Positions 25,395-33,649 of a stretch of DNA of 64,000 nucleotides are shown here, one piece after another. Under the pieces are notes generated by a model. The model searched no databases. It had not been told where the DNA came from and saw only the letters and a list, made by a program, of their open reading frames with translations. Position 1 is the stretch's first letter, and each line of letters begins with the position of its first letter. The DNA is from Achromobacter spanius. Its GTDB lineage: Bacteria > Pseudomonadota > Gammaproteobacteria > Burkholderiales > Burkholderiaceae_B. The stretch covers positions 1,984,001 through 2,048,000 of the forward strand of contig NZ_CP034689.1 of NCBI RefSeq assembly GCF_003994415.1, in the 5' to 3' direction. Both the position numbers and the translations under genes were made by a program.

Positions 25395-25516
25395 GCCGCT
25401 CTCTGCTGTGTTTTCTACGAACGAGGGGAATAGTAACGTGGACGTGGAGGCCCGAGGGATCAGAACATCGCCCCTGAGGTCGCAGTTTGGGATGGGCTTG
25501 CCAGCCTAGAGAAAAA

Positions 25517-25592
25517 TGGTGCCGACAACAGGAATCGAACCTACGGCCTTCGCATTACAAGTGCGCTGCGCTACCAACTGAGCTTTGCTGGC
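25517..25592 (-). tRNA. tRNA-Thr(UGU), degenerate, prophage-borne
   Basis: 76 bases fold as a tRNA with encoded CCA, anticodon TGT in a CTTGTAA loop and a normal TTCGATT T loop. Three stems carry mismatches: A4-C69 in the acceptor, T12-C23 in the D stem and G27-A43 in the anticodon stem. It may be a weakened phage tRNA or a decaying copy of the host gene. It lies about 135 bases inside the right attachment site. Confidence 0.8.
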
Positions 25593-25727
25593 GGGATGGC
25601 TGCCACCCTGGCGTGAGAGGCTTTTCGACAGGCAAGCGATAATTTATAAAATTAGCTGATCTATGCTTGGGTTGGTAATTTTGGTTGGTTTCCCTTGTAA
25701 GTGCATGATTTTTAAGTGTTGATTAGC
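25593..25727. other. AT-rich attachment-arm region, no gene
   Basis: This stretch is clearly richer in A/T than its surroundings and contains two TTGGTTGG-like repeats (in 25666-25692). No reading frame or RNA is apparent. Position and composition suit arm-type binding sites for an integrase, but none can be assigned without the integrase sequence. Confidence 0.35.
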
Positions 25728-25774
25728 CCCTTACAAGGCGTAGGTCACAGGTTCGACCCCTGTAGCACCCACCA
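25728..25774 (+). repeat. right attachment site: 3' part of tRNA-Val(UAC)
   Basis: 47 bases match the 3' half of a tRNA-Val: the anticodon loop with TAC, variable loop, T stem-loop (ACAGG TTCGACC CCTGT) and the acceptor strand ending CCA. No 5' half exists upstream. This is what tyrosine-integrase phages leave at the far end of a tRNA target. The intact tRNA should lie at the unseen left end. Confidence 0.85.
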
Positions 25775-25810
25775 AAAGCAACATTCGCATTTTTGCCGAT
25801 TCTTCCAGCG

Positions 25811-25843
25811 AAACCCGCACACTTCATTGTGGCGGGTTTTTTG
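25811..25843 (+). terminator. intrinsic terminator (of the original tRNA-Val)
   Basis: AAACCCGC and GCGGGTTT arms with a 13-base interior and a T run lie 37 bases after the tRNA 3' end. It presumably terminated the tRNA-Val transcript before prophage insertion and now shields tonB from prophage read-through. Confidence 0.75.
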
Positions 25844-25964
25844 CTTTGGGCATCGCGCCGGCTTCCCCCGCATTCCTTGCGTTTGCGCAAGCATCCTTGT
25901 ACACGTTTTGAGCTTTCTGGTTTGACCCGGTAGGGCAGTGTTACGCTATTCCAGACGAAATAGA

Positions 25965-25986
25965 ACGTGCGAATCATTCGCATTTA
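25965..25986. promoter_or_regulatory. Fur-box-like palindrome upstream of tonB
   Basis: A perfect 7-1-7 inverted repeat (TGCGAAT C ATTCGCA, 25968-25982) resembles the GCGAATNATTCGC-type Fur boxes of betaproteobacteria and lies about 105 bases before the tonB ATG. A TATTAT box at 25990-25995 could be the -10. Iron repression of tonB-exbBD is the expected outcome. Confidence 0.65.
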
Positions 25987-26086
25987 AGATATTATGATCG
26001 GCTTGTACCGGCTGGCTGATGCCGCTTTTTTTTGGGCGGCGTCTTCGTCTGGCTGGCCGGATAAGTCAATGCACTCTGGCTGATTC

Positions 26087-26902
26087 ATGCCTAGTTTTCA
26101 ACGCGGTTCGAATTCTTCTTCGCCGTCTTCATTTGGTATACGCGCTGGCGCCGGGCTGGCGGTTGTCGCACTTCATGCGGCTGTGATCGGAGCCATTTTC
26201 ATGGCGCCTACGAATCGTCCTGAGCTCGAGGAACCCGAGGCTGTCATGGTCAGCCTGGTGGATGCGCCCATCCCGCAGGTGGCCAAGGCGGAACCCACGC
26301 CCGAACCGCCGGAGCCCGTGGTCGAACCTCCGCCCGAGCCGCAGCCCGAAATTGAACCGGAACCCGAGCCCGAGCCTGAACCCGAACTGAAGCCCGAGCC
26401 GGAACCCGAACCCGAGCCGGTGGTTGAAAAGCCGCCGGAGCCGGCGCCCAAGCCGAAACCAAAACCCAAGCCGAAGCCCAAGCCCAAGCCGATTCCCAAG
26501 CAGGAAGTCAAACCCGAGCCCAAGCCGGAGACGCCGCCGCCGCAGGCCAAGCCCACCGGCGCGGTTGATGGCGCGCAGGCCACGCAAAGCCCGCAGCAGG
26601 GGCCGCCGCCCGATCAGCCCGTGCTGGTGTCGAGCATCGAATTCCAGGGCGCGCGTCCCATGCCTACCTACCCGATGGCTTCGCGCCGCATGCGGGAAGA
26701 AGGGCGGGTGCTGGTGCTGGTGGAGATCAACACGCAGGGCCTGGTGGACCGCGCAACGATCGACACGTCCTCGGGTTTCTCGAGGCTGGATGAATCCGCG
26801 CTGACCGCTGCCCGCAAGGCCAGGTTCAAGCCCTATACCCGTAACGGCGTGGCCTATCCCGCCAAAGCCAAAATTCCGTTCGATTTCGTAATGAGGAACT
26901 GA
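26087..26902 (+). CDS. tonB: TonB energy transducer
   Basis: A 271-residue protein. A single N-terminal membrane anchor (GLAVVALHAAVIGAIFMA, about residues 23-40) is followed by a long periplasmic spacer of Glu-Pro repeats (about 70-120) and then Lys-Pro repeats (about 123-145). The C-terminal TonB domain shows RPMPTYPMASRRMREEGRVL and SSGFSRLDESALTAARKARF, ending in PFDFVMRN. It carries proton-motive energy from ExbB/ExbD to outer-membrane siderophore receptors. exbB starts two bases after its stop. The spacer is unusually regular; the acidic block followed by a basic block could stiffen it. Confidence 0.95.
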   Translation: MPSFQRGSNSSSPSSFGIRAGAGLAVVALHAAVIGAIFMAPTNRPELEEPEAVMVSLVDAPIPQVAKAEPTPEPPEPVVEPPPEPQPEIEPEPEPEPEPELKPEPEPEPEPVVEKPPEPAPKPKPKPKPKPKPKPIPKQEVKPEPKPETPPPQAKPTGAVDGAQATQSPQQGPPPDQPVLVSSIEFQGARPMPTYPMASRRMREEGRVLVLVEINTQGLVDRATIDTSSGFSRLDESALTAARKARFKPYTRNGVAYPAKAKIPFDFVMRN

Positions 26903-26903
26903 G

Positions 26904-27857
26904 ATGTCCAACGCACTGCATGGCGCCACCCTGGTGGCGCAGGCGACGACCAGCCCGGCTGCACCCGCTGCCGCCGCCGCTGCGCCCGCAGCCCAACAAG
27001 CCGCCACGGCCGGCGCCGGCGTCGTTCAGCAATCGGCTGACGCGCTGCAGAACGCCGCCGCCGCGCTGCCGTCGCTGCCCACCCCCGCGCCGTTGCCGGT
27101 CGCGCCGCCCGACATGGGCTTCTTGCACTTCGTCGCGCAGAGCGATTTCGTGGGCAAGAGCCTGTTCGTCATCCTGATCCTGATGTCGCTGGTGACCTGG
27201 TACCTGATCCTGGTAAAGGCCGCCAGCAACGTCAGCATGCGCAAGCGTTCGGCGGACTTCCTGAACAAATTCTGGAACGCCAGCTCGCTGGAGCAGGTCG
27301 AGCACGAAATCAGCACGCACGGCGCGCGCGACCCGTTCTCGCACCTGGCCAGCCACGCCATGCACGCCCAGGCGCACCACAATAAGTTCGGCGCGACCAA
27401 GCTGGAAGAATCCGGCAGCAATTCCGATTTCGTCACGCGCACCATGCGCAAGGTGATCGACGAAGAAACCGCCAAGCTGGAAAACGGTCTGACGGTGCTG
27501 GCCTCGGTGGGCTCCACCGCGCCGTTCGTCGGCCTGTTCGGCACGGTGTGGGGCGTGTATCACGCCCTGGTGGGTATCGGCCTGTCCGACGGCGTGACCA
27601 TCAACCGCATCGCCGGCCCCGTGGGCGAAGCCCTGATCATGACGGGCCTGGGCCTGGCCGTGGCCATTCCCGCGGTGCTGGCGTACAACACCTTCGTGCG
27701 CAACAACCGCGTGTACCTGTCGCGCCTGGATGCCTTTGCGCACGACCTGTTTGCGTTCCTGACCACCGGCCAGCAAGTGGCGCTGTCCGACGGCAAGGTG
27801 CGCGCCCTGCGTCGCCAGAACGGTAACGGCGCCGCGGTTCAACGCGGGAGCGAATAA
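26904..27857 (+). CDS. exbB: ExbB proton channel subunit
   Basis: A 317-residue MotA/TolQ/ExbB-family membrane protein. An Ala/Pro-rich N-terminal extension (about residues 1-70) precedes the first helix (SLFVILILMSLVTWYLILV). The conserved core follows: GLTVLASVGSTAPFVGLFGT, VWGVYHALVGI, and LIMTGLGLAVAIPAVLAYN. It forms the pentameric stator-like channel that drives TonB. It shares its last base region with the exbD ATG (ATAATG). Confidence 0.95.
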   Translation: MSNALHGATLVAQATTSPAAPAAAAAAPAAQQAATAGAGVVQQSADALQNAAAALPSLPTPAPLPVAPPDMGFLHFVAQSDFVGKSLFVILILMSLVTWYLILVKAASNVSMRKRSADFLNKFWNASSLEQVEHEISTHGARDPFSHLASHAMHAQAHHNKFGATKLEESGSNSDFVTRTMRKVIDEETAKLENGLTVLASVGSTAPFVGLFGTVWGVYHALVGIGLSDGVTINRIAGPVGEALIMTGLGLAVAIPAVLAYNTFVRNNRVYLSRLDAFAHDLFAFLTTGQQVALSDGKVRALRRQNGNGAAVQRGSE

Positions 27858-28363
27858 TGGCCTTTGGCAGCTTCGAGGGAAAAGGGTCCGGAAGCCATAC
27901 GGTTTCCGAGATCAACATGGTGCCCCTGATCGACGTCATGCTGGTGCTGTTGGTGATCTTCATCATCACGGCCCCGCTGCTGGCGCATTCGATCAAGATC
28001 AACATGCCCCAGGTGGCCGCCGAGCAGATCGAAGAAGAACCCAAGACGGTCGACCTGGCCATTGATGCCAGTGGCGCGCTGTTCTGGGACGAAAAGCCGG
28101 TCAATATTGACGACCTGCCCAACCGCTTCAAGTCGATCGCCGGCACCAAGCCGCAACCTGAAATCCGCATTCGCGCCGATCAGAACACGCGCTACGAAAC
28201 GCTGGCCAAGGTCATGGCCGCGGCGCGCCGTTCGGGCATGTCGCGCATCGGGTTCATCACGACGCCGCCATCCAGCGGCGCCGCGGCAGGCGAAACGCCC
28301 GCTGCTGGCGCAAGCCCGGGCAGCGCCACCCCGGCCCCGGCCGGGGCGCCGTCCGGCGGGTGA
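27857..28363 (+). CDS. exbD: ExbD proton channel subunit
   Basis: A 168-residue protein with the diagnostic N-terminus VSEINMVPLIDVMLVLLVIF, in which Asp28 within the single transmembrane helix is the proton-carrying residue of ExbD/TolR. The periplasmic domain (PEIRIRADQNTRYETLAKVM) is followed by a flexible Ala/Pro/Gly tail. It is the last gene of the tonB-exbB-exbD operon; a terminator follows at once. Confidence 0.95.
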   Translation: MAFGSFEGKGSGSHTVSEINMVPLIDVMLVLLVIFIITAPLLAHSIKINMPQVAAEQIEEEPKTVDLAIDASGALFWDEKPVNIDDLPNRFKSIAGTKPQPEIRIRADQNTRYETLAKVMAAARRSGMSRIGFITTPPSSGAAAGETPAAGASPGSATPAPAGAPSGG

Positions 28364-28376
28364 ACGAATCCAGGGA

Positions 28377-28404
28377 AGGGGCGCATTTCGCGCCCCTTTT
28401 TTTT
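28377..28404 (+). terminator. intrinsic terminator of tonB-exbBD
   Basis: An 8-bp stem (AGGGGCGC with GCGCCCCT, loop ATTTC) is followed by eight T, 14 bases after the exbD stop. Confidence 0.92.
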
Positions 28405-28426
28405 CGGATCGCGCTAGAATCGCGGC

Positions 28427-29098
28427 ATGCGAGTTCTGGTAATCGAAGACGACACCACCCTGGGCCATGCGCTCCAGGAATTCCTGGCCGACCAGGGTTA
28501 TGCGGTCGACTGGCTGACCGAAGGCGACCGAGTGCTGGGCGCCTTGGCTGGCCAGCCTTACGACCTCATGCTGCTCGACCTAAATTTGCCCGGCATGAGC
28601 GGGCTTGATGTGTTGCGGCAGTTGCGCCAAGACGGCAATCAAGTCCCCGTACTGATCCTCACCGCGCGCGACGGCATTGAAGACCGCGTTGCGGGCCTGG
28701 ATGCCGGCGCCGACGATTACGTCACCAAGCCCTTTGAACTGCCCGAGCTGGCGGCGCGCGTGCGTGCCTTCGGCCGACGCCGGGCAGGCCAGGCGCAGCC
28801 CCTGATCGAAGTCGGTCCGCTGGTGTTCGATACGGTCGGCCGCGAAGTGCGCGCCAATGGCCAACGCCTGTCGCTGTCGGTGCGCGAGCTTTCCGTACTG
28901 GAAATGCTGATGGCCCGCGTGGGCCGCGTCGTCACCAAGCGTCAGATCGTGAACTCCTTGTCCGCCTGGGACGCCGATTTCAGCGAAAACGCGGTCGAAG
29001 TCTATGTGTACCGCTTGCGTAAACGCCTGGAAGGCACGGGCGCCAGCATTCAGACGGTGCGCGGCTTCGGCTACATGCTGGATGTGGAAACGGCCTGA
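28427..29098 (+). CDS. OmpR/PhoB-family response regulator (TctD-like)
   Basis: A 223-residue protein. The receiver domain has the acidic pair (IEDD, residues 6-9), phosphoacceptor Asp51 in LLDLNLPGMSG, Thr79 region LILTARD and Lys101 in YVTKPFE. The C-terminal winged helix shows LSVRELSVLEMLMARVGRVV and EVYVYRLRKRLEG then IQTVRGFGYML. The closest named groups are TctD and QseB/PmrA. Its partner kinase gene follows after 66 bases, and kup overlaps that kinase gene, so K+ or ionic control is a possible role (inference). Confidence 0.92.
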   Translation: MRVLVIEDDTTLGHALQEFLADQGYAVDWLTEGDRVLGALAGQPYDLMLLDLNLPGMSGLDVLRQLRQDGNQVPVLILTARDGIEDRVAGLDAGADDYVTKPFELPELAARVRAFGRRRAGQAQPLIEVGPLVFDTVGREVRANGQRLSLSVRELSVLEMLMARVGRVVTKRQIVNSLSAWDADFSENAVEVYVYRLRKRLEGTGASIQTVRGFGYMLDVETA

Positions 29099-29164
29099 CG
29101 GGCCGGGCGCCGCCGGTAGGTTCCGGCAGCGCGCTTCCATCCGCCCAAGCGAGGGTATCGCGTC

Positions 29165-30280
29165 ATGACGCACGAACGCATTCCTTCCGCTCCCACGCCC
29201 ACACGCCCCTTGCTCCCTTCCCGCTCGCTTGCCCGGCATTTGGTCATTCGGTTGATGCCGCCGATTCTGCTGCTTGTCCTGCTGGACCTGGCGGCAACCT
29301 GGGTGATCACGCACAAGATCGACATGTCGCTCTGGATGCTGGAAGATTTCTTCTGGCTGATGGTGGTGGGACAGATTGCGCTGATTGCGCTGTTCACCTG
29401 GGTGGTGGTGCAGGGGGTGCGATCCGGGCTGCGTTCGGTGAACCATTTGTCCGAGGAAATCCGGCAGCGCTCCATCGACGACATGCAGCCGCTGGAAGTG
29501 GCGGGCGTGCCGGTCGAGATCGAACCGCTGGTCACGCACACCAACGACATGTTGCTGCGCCTGGATGCGTCGCTGGCGGCGCAGCGGCGCTTCATCGGCC
29601 ATGCCGCACACCAGTTGCGCACGCCGTTATCCGGCCTGCGGCTGGAATCCGAACTGATGCTGGCCCGCCCGTTGCCTGATGACGTGCGGGCGCGTGCCGA
29701 ACGCATCAAGGCAGTCAGCGACCGCATGATTCGCCTGGGGCAGCAGTTGCTGGTGCTGGCGCGCGCCGACCCTAACGCGCGGCCGCAAGACAGCTTTGTA
29801 CGCATCGACCTGTGCGAATGGGTGCGAGTGCATGGCGCCGAGTGGTTTCCACGCGTGCGTGAGGCGCGCTACGAACTGGACCTGGTGGCGCCGGACGCGC
29901 CGATCTGGATCGATGCAGACCCCTTGCTGCTGGCCGAACTGCTCAGCAACCTGATCGACAACGCCTTGCGCTACGGCAACGAAACTGGGCGTATTACGTT
30001 GATCGTGGGCGCCAACCCGCCGTCGCTGACGGTCGAAGATAACGGCCCCGGGATTCCACCCGAAGAACGCGACCGCGTGTTCGAAGCCTTTTACCGTTCG
30101 CCCACCGCCACGGCTGGCGGCTCGGGCCTGGGGCTGGCCATTGTGCGCGAGATCGCGCATGCCCATGGCGCCTGGTGGAAGCTGACCAGCCGCCCCGACT
30201 TCTCCGGAACACGCCTGTCCGTGGTGTTCCCCGGCCCCCGCAAAGGGGCGCAACTGACTCGTCAAGAACCCATATCATGA
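29165..30280 (+). CDS. sensor histidine kinase (TctE/QseC-like)
   Basis: A 371-residue kinase. Two transmembrane helices (about residues 29-49 and 61-85) have almost no periplasmic loop between them, so the sensor probably reads the membrane or an intracellular cue. A HAMP-like linker leads to the H box (FIGHAAHQLRTPLSGLRLES), N box (ELLSNLIDNALRYGN), G1 box (VEDNGPGIPPEERDRVFEAF) and G2 box (GGSGLGLAIVREIAHAH). Its TGA overlaps the kup ATG, which ties translation of the two genes together. Confidence 0.93.
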   Translation: MTHERIPSAPTPTRPLLPSRSLARHLVIRLMPPILLLVLLDLAATWVITHKIDMSLWMLEDFFWLMVVGQIALIALFTWVVVQGVRSGLRSVNHLSEEIRQRSIDDMQPLEVAGVPVEIEPLVTHTNDMLLRLDASLAAQRRFIGHAAHQLRTPLSGLRLESELMLARPLPDDVRARAERIKAVSDRMIRLGQQLLVLARADPNARPQDSFVRIDLCEWVRVHGAEWFPRVREARYELDLVAPDAPIWIDADPLLLAELLSNLIDNALRYGNETGRITLIVGANPPSLTVEDNGPGIPPEERDRVFEAFYRSPTATAGGSGLGLAIVREIAHAHGAWWKLTSRPDFSGTRLSVVFPGPRKGAQLTRQEPIS

Positions 30281-32205
30281 GCCAAGCCACGGCTGGTGCC
30301 TCTTCTCCGACCGGCGCCCATGCGGGCGGCGTCCATGCGCCGTCGTCGCGCGCGGCGCTTATCTTGGGGGCCTTGGGCGTGGTGTATGGCGACATCGGCA
30401 CCAGCCCGCTGTATACGTTGCGTGCCTGCCTGACCGGCCTGAGCGTGCACACCGACCTGGAACCCGCGCATTTGCTGGGCGTGCTGTCCATCCTGTTCTG
30501 GATGCTGATGCTGGTGGTGTCCCTGAAGTACGTCACGCTGGTGCTGCGCGCCGACAACCGAGGCGAAGGCGGCACGTTGGCGTTGCTGGAACTGGCGGTG
30601 CGGGCGCGCGAAGGCAAACTGCGCTGGGTGCTGATCGTGTTGGGGATTTTCGGCGCGGCGCTGTTCTACGGCGACAGCATGATCACGCCCGCCATTTCGG
30701 TGCTGTCCGCGCTGGAGGGCATCGGCATCGTGTCGCACACGCTGGACCATTGGGTGGTGCCGATTGCGCTGGTGGTGCTGGTGGTGCTGTTCGCCATCCA
30801 GTCGCATGGCACGGGCCTGATGGGCAAGCTGTTCGGTCCGGTGATGCTGCTGTGGTTCGGCACGCTGGCCGCCTTGGGCGGTTGGCAAATCTGGCAGACC
30901 CCGGAAGTGCTGGCGGCCCTGAACCCCATGTGGGGCCTGCGCTTCGTCATCGAATTTCCGCTGATCAGCTTTGTGCTGCTGGGCGCGGTCGTGCTGGCCT
31001 TGACCGGCGCCGAGGCGTTGTACGCCGACATGGGCCACTTCGGTCGCCCCGCCATTCGCGGCGCCTGGTTCAGCATGGTGTTGCCGGCCTTGACGCTGTG
31101 TTATTTCGGCCAGGGCGCGCTGTTGCTGCGCAACCCCGAGGCCATCCGCAACCCCTTCTTTCTGATGGCGCCGGACTGGGGCCTGGTGCCCTTGGTGGCG
31201 CTGGCCACCATCGCCACCATCGTGGCCTCGCAAGCCGTGATTTCGGGCGCGTACTCCGTGACGCGCCAAGCGGTGCAACTGGGCTTTTGGCCGCGCATGC
31301 AGATCCTGCATACGTCCGCCGTGGAAAAGGGTCAGATCTACCTGCCGCAGGTCAACGCGCTGCTGCTGTGCGCCGTGCTGGTCCTGGTGCTGCTGTTCCG
31401 CAATTCCGACAACCTGGCGGCGGCCTATGGGTTCGCCGTAACGGGCACGATGCTGACGACGTCGGTGCTGGCCTTTGCCGTGCTGCCGCGCGGTACGACG
31501 GGCATCAAGCGCATGGCGTGGTTTGGGGTGCTGGGCTTCTTGCTGCTGTTCGACGTGCTGCTGTTTTCGGCCAACGTGTTCAAGATCCACGAAGGCGGCT
31601 GGCTGCCGCTGCTGGTGGCCATTGTGGTGTTCACGCTGATGATGACGTGGCGCCGTGGGCGCCGCCTGTTGTCGGACATGCAGCAACGCGATCGGCAGCC
31701 GTTGAAGGAATTCATGGAGCAGCTGGAGCAGTACCCGCCATCGCGGGTGCCGGGCACCGCGATCTTCATGACGATGAATTCAGGCAACGTGCCGCCGGCG
31801 CTGCTGCATAACCTGAAGCACAACAAGGTGCTGCATGACCATGTGCTGTTCCTGACGATTCTGGTGGCCGACGTGCCGTATATTTCGCCCGAAGAGCGTT
31901 TCGTGGTGAATAAGCTGTCGGCCTCAAGCTGGACGGCAACGGTGAACTACGGTTTCAAGGAAGACCCGGACGTGCCGGAGGCGCTGCGGCTGGTGGCCGA
32001 AGCGTATCCCGAGCTGGATCTGGAGCCGATGCGCACGTCTTATTTTCTGTCGCGCCAAACGGTGGTGGCGGCGCGCAAGCCCGCGCTCTGGCGGTGGCGG
32101 CGTGCCGTGTTCTCCTTCATGGCCCGCAACTCCACGCGCAGCACGAAGTTCTTCAAGATTCCCGCCAATCGCGTGGTCGAAATGGGCATGCAGGTAGAGC
32201 TGTAG
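30277..32205 (+). CDS. kup: Kup low-affinity potassium transporter
   Basis: A 642-residue K+/H+ symporter. The start at 30277 lies in the ATGA overlap with the kinase gene. The signature ALGVVYGDIGTSPLYTLRAC opens the first helix, followed by GGTLALLELAVRAREG, FYGDSMITPAISVLSALEGI and TGAEALYADMGHFGRPAIR. About 12 hydrophobic helices reach residue 450, then a cytoplasmic domain ends in FKIPANRVVEMGMQVEL. Kup supports K+ uptake, especially at low pH. It is convergent with argG over a shared terminator. Confidence 0.96.
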   Translation: MSQATAGASSPTGAHAGGVHAPSSRAALILGALGVVYGDIGTSPLYTLRACLTGLSVHTDLEPAHLLGVLSILFWMLMLVVSLKYVTLVLRADNRGEGGTLALLELAVRAREGKLRWVLIVLGIFGAALFYGDSMITPAISVLSALEGIGIVSHTLDHWVVPIALVVLVVLFAIQSHGTGLMGKLFGPVMLLWFGTLAALGGWQIWQTPEVLAALNPMWGLRFVIEFPLISFVLLGAVVLALTGAEALYADMGHFGRPAIRGAWFSMVLPALTLCYFGQGALLLRNPEAIRNPFFLMAPDWGLVPLVALATIATIVASQAVISGAYSVTRQAVQLGFWPRMQILHTSAVEKGQIYLPQVNALLLCAVLVLVLLFRNSDNLAAAYGFAVTGTMLTTSVLAFAVLPRGTTGIKRMAWFGVLGFLLLFDVLLFSANVFKIHEGGWLPLLVAIVVFTLMMTWRRGRRLLSDMQQRDRQPLKEFMEQLEQYPPSRVPGTAIFMTMNSGNVPPALLHNLKHNKVLHDHVLFLTILVADVPYISPEERFVVNKLSASSWTATVNYGFKEDPDVPEALRLVAEAYPELDLEPMRTSYFLSRQTVVAARKPALWRWRRAVFSFMARNSTRSTKFFKIPANRVVEMGMQVEL

Positions 32206-32256
32206 CGGGCCCATCAGGTTCAGGCCCGCTGGCTTTCGTGGTGATAGCGGCGCAAT

Positions 32257-32292
32257 AAAAAACCCCTCGATGACTGTCATCGAGGGGTTTTT
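32257..32292. terminator. bidirectional terminator between kup and argG
   Basis: A near-perfect hairpin (AAAACCCCTCGATGAC and its complement) has A runs on the left and T runs on the right, so it works in both directions. It separates the convergent kup and argG genes. Confidence 0.93.
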
Positions 32293-32308
32293 CGTTGGCG
32301 TTGAAGAA

Positions 32309-33649
32309 TTACTTCTTCTTGGCCGCGTCTTTCAACTGCGGCAGCGACGTGCCGCTGGACGCCAGCAAACCGGTCTTCACGTAAGTAAAGAGCTTTTCGC
32401 GGGTGTCGACGATATCCAGGTTGCGCATGGTCAGCTGGCCGATACGGTCGGCCGGCGTGAACGGGGCGTTTTCAACCTTTTCCATCGACAGGCGTTCCGG
32501 CGCGTACGTCAGGTTGGCCGATTCGGTGTTCAGCAGCGAATAGTCATTGCCGCGACGCAGTTCAATGGTGACTTCGCCAGTGATGGCGCGGGCCACCCAG
32601 CGCTGGGCGGTTTCGCGCAGCATGATGGCTTGCGGATCGAACCAGCGGCCCTGGTACAGCAGGCGGCCCAGCTTGCGGCCGTTTTCGCGGTACTGCTCGA
32701 TGGTGTCTTCGTTGTGGATGCCGGTGACCAGGCGTTCGTAGGCGATGAACAGCAGCGCCAGGCCCGGGGCTTCGTAGATGCCGCGGCTCTTGGCTTCGAT
32801 GATGCGGTTTTCGATCTGGTCGCTCATGCCCAGGCCGTGGCGGCCGCCGATGCGGTTGGCTTCCAGCAGCAGTTCAACCGGGTCGCTGTATTCCACGCCG
32901 TTCAGGGCGACCGGCTGGCCTTCCTCGAAGCGCACCGTGACTTCTTCGGCCTTCACGGCCACGTCATCGCGCCAGAACGCCACGCCCATGATGGGCTTGA
33001 CGATGCGGATGCCGGAATTCAGTTGTTCCAGGTCCTTGGCTTCGTGGGTGGCGCCCAGCAGGTTGGAGTCGGTCGAGTAGGCTTTTTCGGCCGACATCTT
33101 GTAGTCGAAGCCGGCTTGGCGCATGTATTCGGACATTTCCGAGCGGCCGCCCAGTTCGTCGATGAAGCGCTGGTCGAGCCAGGGCTTGTAGATCTTCAGG
33201 TCCGGGTTGGTCAACAGGCCGTAGCGGTAGAAGCGCTCGATGTCGTTGCCCTTGAACGTGCTGCCGTCGCCCCAGATGTTGACGTCGTCTTCCTTCATGG
33301 CGGCCACCAGCATCGTGCCGGTGACGGCGCGGCCGATGGGCGTCGTGTTGAAGTAGGTGATGCCGGCGGTCGAGATATGGAACGCGCCCGATTGCAGGGC
33401 GGCAATGCCTTCCGCCACCAACTGCGCGCGGCAATCGATCAGGCGGGCATTTTCAGCGCCGTAGGCCAGGGCCTTGCGGGGGATTTCGTCGTAGTCCGAC
33501 TCGTCGGGCTGACCCAGGTTGGCCGTGTAGGCGTAGGGAATGGCGCCGTTGTTGCGCATCCACAGCAGGGCTGCGCTGGTGTCGAGACCGCCGGAAAAGG
33601 CGATGCCGACCTTCTGGCCGGTAGGAAGGTTCGGGAGGATAGTGGTCAT
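32309..33649 (-). CDS. argG: argininosuccinate synthase
   Basis: A 446-residue enzyme joining citrulline and aspartate with ATP in arginine synthesis. The start at 33649 gives MTTILPNLPTGQKVGIAFSG with the PP-loop motif AFSGGLDTSAAL. TANLGQPDESDYDEIPRKAL and the long C-terminal tail (TSLPQLKDAAKKK) match the E. coli-type ArgG of about 447 residues. A longer frame upstream has no family similarity. It lies apart from argD-argF, seven kilobases away, on the same strand. Confidence 0.96.
   Translation of the reverse strand: MTTILPNLPTGQKVGIAFSGGLDTSAALLWMRNNGAIPYAYTANLGQPDESDYDEIPRKALAYGAENARLIDCRAQLVAEGIAALQSGAFHISTAGITYFNTTPIGRAVTGTMLVAAMKEDDVNIWGDGSTFKGNDIERFYRYGLLTNPDLKIYKPWLDQRFIDELGGRSEMSEYMRQAGFDYKMSAEKAYSTDSNLLGATHEAKDLEQLNSGIRIVKPIMGVAFWRDDVAVKAEEVTVRFEEGQPVALNGVEYSDPVELLLEANRIGGRHGLGMSDQIENRIIEAKSRGIYEAPGLALLFIAYERLVTGIHNEDTIEQYRENGRKLGRLLYQGRWFDPQAIMLRETAQRWVARAITGEVTIELRRGNDYSLLNTESANLTYAPERLSMEKVENAPFTPADRIGQLTMRNLDIVDTREKLFTYVKTGLLASSGTSLPQLKDAAKKK

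Larger units (their letters stand above)
1..25774. mobile_element. HK97-like siphoviral prophage, right part
   Basis: Continuous plus-strand phage gene order is visible: HNH, terS, terL, portal, protease, capsid, connectors, tail tube, G/GT chaperones, tape measure, fibres, holin, endolysin, Rz/Rz1, then cargo genes. The right boundary is set by a 47-bp copy of the 3' half of tRNA-Val ending in CCA at 25774, after which host genes (tonB) begin. The left end, integrase, repressor and replication genes are outside the window. All structural reading frames look intact, so the morphogenetic half could be functional; whether the whole element is inducible cannot be judged here. Confidence 0.93.

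Noticed and set aside
26330..26540. Short regular repeats resembling an array
   Set aside because: They are codon-level Glu-Pro and Lys-Pro repeats inside tonB, not CRISPR.
30262..31686. Minus-strand open frame of 474 codons opposite kup
   Set aside because: Antisense shadow, extremely His/Gln-rich, of a clear transporter gene.
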